From NCBI GenBank assembly GCA_036927565.1, contig JAYESD010000005.1, positions 94,342,301 through 94,406,300 on the forward strand: 64,000 nucleotides of DNA. Reading direction: 5' to 3'. A model generated the notes under the pieces. That model searched no databases, was not told the origin of the DNA, and worked only from the letters and a program-made list of their open reading frames with translations. Below are positions 57,965 to 64,000 of the stretch, piece by piece. Made by a program: the position numbers and the translations under genes. This DNA is from Tuctoria greenei (lineage: Eukaryota; Streptophyta; Magnoliopsida; Poales; Poaceae). Position 1 is the first letter of the stretch. Each line of letters begins with the position of its first letter.

Positions 57965-58150
57965 GCCCTTGCACCTCCCCCTCCTCCCTAGCACATCTTC
58001 CCGCACCCCCCTCCCCACCGTGGGTGCCCCCACCCCCTCCACACCATGCGGCTGCCCCCCCCCCCCCCCCCAACCCCACCGGGCTTGGCCCCCCACTGTG
58101 CCTACCCTCCCACCACACCCCACCGTATCAACCCCCTCCCACCCCACTGT
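57965..58150. repeat. C-rich low-complexity DNA
   Basis: Repeats of CCCCTCCCCACCGTGGGTGC also occur at 57535-57555, on the far side of the carbonic-anhydrase fragment, so the fragment is bracketed by copies of one repeat. It includes a C tract at about 58054-58070. Confidence 0.75.
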
Positions 58151-58213
58151 GATGGCCCGCTGCCCCCATCATGGTGCTTTCCGTTCGTGCGGCACGGACG
58201 CAACACTCGGCTC

Positions 58214-58400
58214 TAGAGGTGGCCAAATGGGCCGGGTTAGATGAGCCAGCCCAAAGCCCAATACTTTTGGCCCGGCACGAGCACAGCCCGGTACGAAAGG
58301 GATCGGGCCCAGACCAGCCCAAAGCACGACTCAGTTTGTGCCTGGGCTCAGCCTCCAGCCTGTTGGGCCAGCCCAGCACGGTCCAATTCCGTCGCTCATT
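58214..58400. mobile_element. hAT-like fragment
   Basis: TAGAGGTGGCCAAATGGGCC resembles common grass hAT termini, followed by GGCCCGGCACG and CAGCCCAGCACGG subterminal motifs. No clear right end or 8 bp duplication. Confidence 0.45.
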
Positions 58401-58690
58401 GCTCCAAGTATACCTTCGTCCTTGAAGCAGCAACTCAATTAGCTCAGTCCTGTACAGAACCTGCTGGAAGGAGTCTGATTTAGGACTTGGTGACTTAGTT
58501 GGAGATGCATAAGACATAGAGACTAGTGAGATACAAAAATGAAAACAAAAACGGACAACTACCACGCTAGAAGATCGATGGTCCGGTATATATATAGTAG
58601 AGTACATCGTGATGCTGATGGATTTTTAAATACAAGTAACATTTATTTCATGTCTTCTTTTCTTTTTTATATGTTTCATTAAATTCAATA
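58401..58690. other. intergenic, no gene seen
   Basis: Nothing recognisable. Confidence 0.4.
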
Positions 58691-58711
58691 GCTAATGTTC
58701 CTTCAAACAGG

Positions 58712-59048
58712 ATGTCGTCGACCAGCAGCAGACGAGGAGGTCCAGGTGCACGGAGCTTTTTGCCACCAACAGTCACGAGAGGAGAGGAGGTCTTCCAGGG
58801 TAGTCAGCTTAGCGGGGGGTAGACGGTCTCAGTTGGTGAGCCATCTATTGGAGTCGTCACAGGGACCTATACAGTGGTCACGACAGGTAAAGAACATTTA
58901 ATTACATAAATGATATAAGTAATTCTTTATTCTATAATATCAATCTTTAAAATTGTCAGGACGACTCTATGTCTGAGGACACAGAGGCTAGGGTGCCTCC
59001 TTCGGTGCCTTCTTCTTCGGTGCCTTCTGCTTTGGAGCCCTCTTCTTC
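58712..59048 (+). pseudogene. possible broken coding segment next to E3
   Basis: After a possible acceptor (TTCAAACAG) a frame starts MSSTSSRRGGPGARSFLPP and stops at about 58820. A separate piece, DDSMSEDTEARVPPSVPSSS, after CAG/GACGAC lies at about 58960-59020. Both look like the charged, Ser/Pro-rich start of a plant transposon protein, interrupted at 59049 by E3. No family is certain. Confidence 0.3.
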
Positions 59049-59830
59049 CACTGCTACAATAAGCCTCATCACAGGCGGCTCCAAACCTATTATCACAGAC
59101 GGCTTTTAAAACCGCCTGAAACGAAGAGTCTGTGATAATCCGCAATTTCACAGGCGGAGAAGTGAAACCGCCTGTGAAGACTAATTATCATAGGCGGTTC
59201 TTCACTAAGGATAGCCGCCTGTGAAGACCGATTATCATAGGCGGTTCTTTACTTAGGCTAGCCGTCTGTGAAAATACTTTATCACAGACGGGTCGTGCAG
59301 CATATATAACCGTCTGTGATAATCGTCTTATCACAGACGGTTATTGAAGAATAACTAACCGCCTATGATAAGAAGTCTTCACAGGCGGGTATTGAAGCAT
59401 AACTAACCGCCAATGATAATTTGTCTTCACAGGCGGATTTTGAAGCATAACTAACCGCCTATGATAATGAGTCTTCACAGTCGGGTATTGAAGCATAACT
59501 AACCGCCTATGATAATGTGTATTCACAGGCGGATTTTGAAGCATAACTAACCGCCTATGATAATATGTCTTCACAGGCGGGTTTTGAAGCATAACTAACC
59601 GTCAATGATAATGTGTCTTTACAGACGGTTATTGAAGCATAACTAACCCGTCTATGATAATGGTGTTATCACAGACGGAGTTTACCTATATCAGCCGTCT
59701 GTGAAGACCCTTTAACGCAGCCGGTTTCTACCATAACAGACACCGCCTGTGAAAATTAGGTTATCACAGATGTTTCTTTACTTGTATCTAGCCGCCTGTG
59801 ATAATTGTTTTTCACAGTCATGCAGTACTA
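59049..59830. repeat. E3 subterminal repeat array
   Basis: More than a dozen units. From about 59340 to 59640 they form a regular series with a period near 60 bp: TAACTAACCGCC, TATGATAATGTG, TCTTCACAGGCGG and TTTTGAAGCA. Each pair of CCGCC and GGCGG can form a hairpin. Confidence 0.9.
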
Positions 59831-60003
59831 CTGCTGTTATTTCTAATTTCCAGGTCAATTCAATATAATCACAGAACAAAAAACAACAATCATCACAGAA
59901 CAAAAGACAACAATATTATCATCACAGAAGTCAATTTCACTAAAACAATATACATATGTACAAGTTACAAATACAATTTCATCTCAAAGTTTACAAGTTT
60001 TCA

Positions 60004-63000
60004 CTAAAAACTGTTTAGATTGGTATAGTCGCAAAGTTCTGGCACATCAGCTGCTGAACCTCTCTTATCAAAGAACTTCCCCGTTTTGTGCAAAATTTCG
60101 CGACGAATGAACTGACAGAGTTCAGAAGCAATCCTGTCGGCTCCTCCATCAGGAATACTTCTACAAACCGGCCATTCTTCGTTCAGATTCTTCTTGTGCT
60201 GCAATATAACACATAACAAGGTTTAGAATGTGTTGGTTTGAACAATCTCAAAGTATAGATCAAAGTGAGAGTATACAAGAATTTAGTAGGTATTTTTGGA
60301 GCAGTTGTACTATGAGCAATTGAATTTTGAAGTTGGAATCAAAATATGAAAATAATGTTTCTGGTAATATTGAACAGCAGAGAATATAAGCATTAAACTA
60401 TGCTAGTTACAATGAAAATGAAACACAAAAGTAAGAAAATAAGGTATCGACATTAAGGATAACTTACATCCTCACGATTGACTCTATATACGGCGGCGGT
60501 CCGAAGATGCTCGCATACATAATACCCGCATAAGACACTCCCAGCAGGCTGCTTCGGACAAGCATAATACGTTTTAATGTCCAATGCATTCGTATTAGGA
60601 GGTCTCTGACCGCCAAGCTGTTCCGCGTAAAACCGCCAAGCGCTGTAATACAAGAAATGTCATATAAAACTTGTCAACACATTCTAAATGTGCGTAAATT
60701 AAAATTATTGAATAAACGTACTTTTTCAAAATGGAAAGGAAATCTTTGTAACGATCTGGTGGGTAATCGGCCGAGTCCAAGACTGTTGCCATTCCCTGCG
60801 TTGGCTTGATGAAGATCATTATGTAGTGATTACTGCAAACATACAAACACACGTGTTAACAATTACCAATAATTGCTATTTCAATGCCATGTGTCGAACT
60901 TACTCGAAGTGGTACGGAGCCTTTACGAGGTCCTGGCCGTCTCTGACAAAGTTAAACATCGCATGTCCTATGTAAGCTGCAACTTCTGCCTTTCTATCCT
61001 TCTTAAGTTTTGCAATTGCTCTTTCAAAATCTTTTTTTTCATGTGTTTGTACTGGCTTGATTCTCGATTTGCCTGGACGTCGAATAGCGACTTTGCAATC
61101 CTAGTAGGGTCAAGGATACCTGTCTTGTGCGCCAACTTTTCATTATCCATGTATTGCATCCTATTGAAGAAGTCCAGAATTGTTATAATCTCATGAAATG
61201 CGTATGCGTGTAGTAAGAAAAGCAAATACAAAATATTAGAGCACTTACAAGCACCAGACGAGCAGCAGGTTGATTTCGAGCATGCCCCGATGGAAAAGGG
61301 AAAGCAGCTCTTCAAATAAAATGACTCGTTTATCTACTCCAGTGCTCCAGAATGCTTCTTTTGGAATACGAAATGTGACGCACTGAAGACCATATTTTGT
61401 GCTGGCAGTGATGTACCACTCATGCATTCTTCTGAGCGCGACGGGTTGTTTGCTAAGTTGTACGGATGTCATTAACAGCTTCCCATTCTCAAATTTAGGA
61501 GGAACATCCTCAAGCTTGTATATTGGAACTCCTGGTTTAACTAAAGCCGTCCGCCGATTATACATGACACCGTCTTCTTCCCACTCCTCGATATCTTCTA
61601 ATGCTGGCTCATGAGAAGAACGAGATGCACTCGATTTTCTAATATTTTCCTTCATAGCTTCCAAATACTTTGTCACTTCTGATGAAGGTTTCTTATTTTC
61701 GTATGAGCTAACTTTGACAGGCACTGATGATCGAGGAGTAGTCGTCGGAAGTTGGACACTGGCTTGTTGTTGAACCTGTTGTTCAACTGATTGCTCTTTA
61801 CTCCCAGCAGCTGGCTCTAGTACTACTTCAAGCTGTTGCTCAACTAGTTGCTCTTTACTAGCAACAGCTTGCTCTGGTACTGCTTGAAGTTGTTGTCCAA
61901 CTTGTTGCTCTTGGATATCATCATCCTTGCTCAGACATAGGGGGAGTGGATCTTCCCGGACTGGGAGTGGATCTTCATGCACTTTCGCCTTAGAAGATGG
62001 GGTTGCAGTATTTGGAGATGCAACGGGGCTAGAAATTGGCTCATCGTCCAACACGATATCGCGTCGGTGCCAAAGGATTAATTGGTTGACAGCCTGCCTC
62101 AGAGTCGCGATCCCCTCAGGTGTGACGTGGTCTATTTCATAATCTTCATAATCATTATCAATGATCTGAAGAACTTGCACCACAGAATAATACAACGGAA
62201 GTGGACTCCCGTTGAAGTCACGATCAGGCTTTGCCATAGCAGTGGCAACCTGTTTGGTTTTGTTCCCTGCTCTGCCTATCGGGACAAGAAGACGACAAGA
62301 TTTGTCGTTAGCAATATCATCGACAGGGAACTTATGGGCTGACCCTGAGCCTGGCACGGAACCAACGCTGCTAGGGTAGGCAGTTGGAGATACTAATTGC
62401 TCCTTTTGCACCGGAACCATCATTGTACTCGGTGCCACTAATTGTCCTGATTGTCTAAGTTGTTCCATAATTTCTTGCATATTTTCTTTGACCTTTTGAG
62501 CAATTGTTTCATCAAGTGTTTTCTTAAACTTCTCACGTCTTCTATATGTGTCTTTATCTTTAGGGAAACCATCTAGCCAAGACATTTGAGAAGAGACCGC
62601 TCGAACCCGTCCGCTGTGTTCAGGGTTTCCCAAGATAGCGGTAAGTTGGTCATTCTCCCTCTTCGGCTTGAAGAGACCCTTCTGTTGCTTTTCAATTACT
62701 TCTTTCATTTTATCCTCTACTTCATTCAGAGAGTCGGGCTTTTCAAGTTTGCCCTCGCTGGTCAAACCTGACCGAGCAAAGACCCAGCGTTGAGTTCGCT
62801 CATCGCACCCTTCTAATGGGTGAGGATTGCCCTTACTAAGAATGTCGTCTATTATCTTATTCCATTTCTGGACTTTGGGGCCATATCCGGCAGACCCCAA
62901 GCGATGATGGTATTTGTTCTTTTTTGCAAGCTCTGACCTAGTTGCACTTAGAGCTTTAGCATCAGGTGTGCTCTTTTGACGAACAAACTCTTGCCACTGA

Positions 63001-63717
63001 GCTTGTGTGATTTTTCCCATCTTCCTCGGGCTAGGGACCTTATTGGCCTTAACATAAGCATTCATTTCACTCTTCCAGCATCGAAACTTCTTGCCGCAAG
63101 AGACCAATGTTGCTTTCTTTACAGCTTCTTCTGTGCCTTTCGGGAACTTGAATTGTTTCTTTATCTTTTCCCACAACTCATTCTTGGTCTGCTCGGGTAA
63201 TTTCCTCCAATTCTCGGTTGTGATCGGCACAACCTCCCTAACAAGAAAACCGCATGCATTACGGTACTTGGTAACTGAATCCAGTGGTTCTTGGGGAAGC
63301 CCACTTGGACCGACCCTTGTTATGTACATGATGCGGTCCAATAGACCCTTATTGGGACCTCGCTGCCCTCGTTTCCGCTTGAGTGAAGCTGAGGATTCAT
63401 CCATTGGTGAACCTTCTGCGGTTTTAGGAGCCGATGTCACCTCATTGTCTTCGAGATTAATCTAGGTAGAAAAAAATTATAAGACTTCGTATACTTGACA
63501 ACCAACATTAACTTGAACTGCTGAAGTTAAGATTCGTGATCCATACCTCGTCGGCAGGATCATATTCCGGGTCTAGATCCACTGAAGTCTTTTTAATTTT
63601 TATATTCGGAAAAGGATCCGAAGGACTGTGATAGGAGCCTGAACTGCTGGAGTCAGTAAACTCCATATTGTCTTCTTTGTTGTTACAATCAGGACCAGTC
63701 TTCTTAGGGCTTTCCAT
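60004..63717 (-). CDS. CACTA ORF: plant transposon protein with C-terminal Ulp1-type protease, 1-base frameshift
   Basis: Six exons fit GT-AG rules and keep frame: 63717-63547, 63461-61249, 61160-60904, 60832-60722, 60642-60468 and 60198-60004. The start is ATG 63717 (MESPKKTGPDCNNKEDN). Exon 2 has a basic segment KRKRGQRGPNKG, an En/Spm plant-transposase-like region (EKIKKQFKFPKGTEEAVKK, then GYGPKVQKWNKIIDDILSKG) and a DUF8039-like part (DKSCRLLVPIGRAG to LRQAVNQLI). Gln-rich repeats (EQLVEQQLEVVLEP) follow. Exons 3-6 form a C48/Ulp1-like peptidase: His in NHYIMIFIKP, Asp in VLDSADYPPD, Cys in GSVLCGYYVCEHLR. Such enzymes cut SUMO-like tags; the role in transposition is unknown. The only defect seen is a run of eight A (61032-61039) that should be nine. 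The length would be about 1,040 residues. Confidence 0.8.
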
Positions 63718-64000
63718 GCTAGATCTAATAAGACAAAAAATCTAATAAATGGCATAACTAAATTTGGTCATATTTAAAACAAATTTTCTCAATTTTGGCT
63801 CAATTAAGTAAATTTAGCCAAAACACATTTTGAAGTTATATAGGTCTAACTAAATTCTTGTATCATAGAGATCGGCATCATATGCTCAGACTCCATCGCC
63901 ACACCTAGTGTTACCTAGATATGGGCGTGAGGATGCTCCTGGCATCACAAATGAGTTGGCCAGCAACTTTTGTTTGGCTTCAGAGCTACATATAGCATAA
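63718..64000. other. E3 sequence upstream of the gene
   Basis: AT-rich 5' region of the E3 gene; no promoter element could be assigned. Confidence 0.4.

Larger units (their letters stand above)
59049..64000 (-). mobile_element. large CACTA element E3, right end beyond the window
   Basis: The terminus CACTGCTACAATAAGCC starts at 59049 and is followed by 0.8 kb of GGCGG subterminal repeats and a six-exon gene on the minus strand. The TIR and first repeats (TCATCACAGGCGGCTCCAAA) are nearly those of E2 (TCATCGCAGGCGGCTCTAAA), so E1, E2 and the 3324 element belong to the same family. The remaining part, where a TNP2 transposase would be expected, is outside the window. Confidence 0.85.

Noticed and set aside
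57255..58244. 329-codon plus-strand frame, Pro-rich at first
   Set aside because: It follows from C-rich low-complexity DNA and the antisense of the carbonic-anhydrase fragment; no domain.
59341..59592. Open frame on the minus strand with repeats of YYHRRLVMLQNPPVKT
   Set aside because: It only translates the 60 bp subterminal repeats of E3; the periodic protein is a by-product of the DNA repeat.
59340..59640. Regular repeat-spacer look resembling a CRISPR array
   Set aside because: Units are themselves near-identical along their whole length with no unique spacers, in plant DNA at a CACTA end.

Overview
This window looks like transposon-dense nuclear DNA of a grass (Poaceae). Its element types, CACTA families with GGCGG/CCGCC subterminal repeats and Tat-lineage Ty3/gypsy elements carrying an antisense ORF, suggest a panicoid such as sorghum, sugarcane, Miscanthus or maize. 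The species is an inference. Almost everything is mobile DNA. The only plausible host gene is a small SIN3-like paired amphipathic helix (PAH) gene near 53.3-54.3 kb. I found no rRNA, tRNA or CRISPR array.

Layout. 1-1523 is a decayed CACTA (TNP2) transposase. 2219-3101 is a hAT element with TSD CCTAAAGG. 3324-4688 is a short CACTA element with TSD GGG. 5516-46467 is one CACTA element (E1, TSD GGT) blown apart by insertions. A probable solo gypsy LTR (5545-30367, TSD GGCAC) sits 29 bp inside its left end. That LTR contains a hAT element (7368-13754, TSD GTCGCTCC), which contains a Reina-like chromovirus (7864-13252). It also contains Tat element B (13840-26849, minus strand, TSD GGCGC/GGTGC). 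A second Tat element of the same family, A (32076-45083, plus strand), lies in the right part of E1. 47520-53278 is a sibling CACTA element (E2, TSD ATC), split by a 3.1 kb non-autonomous LTR element (47734-50814). 53.3-56.6 kb holds the PAH gene, a 179 bp hAT MITE just after its stop codon, and a 541 bp tandem duplication. 56679-58390 has a CACTA end, C-rich DNA and an alpha-carbonic-anhydrase gene fragment. From 59049 to the window edge is the 3' part of a larger CACTA element (E3) whose six-exon gene encodes a plant transposon protein with a C-terminal Ulp1-type protease domain.

How the parts relate. E1, E2, E3 and the 3324-4688 element share TIRs of the CACTA(C/G)TACAAAA-GCTTCATC type and the same subterminal GGCGG hairpins. 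E3 is therefore a candidate relative of the source that mobilised the others. E1 and E2 are copies of one non-autonomous type and carry the same unrecognised small gene. Tat A and B share gag-PR-RT-RNaseH-aRNaseH-IN plus a long antisense ORF with a conserved short intron between pol and the 3' LTR. The 3.1 kb LTR element uses the same primer-binding-site type, so it may be mobilised by Tat-family proteins.

LTR divergence counted by eye over the first 235-350 bp is about 4% for the chromovirus, 6-7% for Tat A, 7% for Tat B and 9% for the 3.1 kb element. This fits the chromovirus being the most recent insertion. All long retrotransposon ORFs are broken by stops or frameshifts. Boundaries marked by TSDs are firm; exon structures and family names rest on recognition without database searches.
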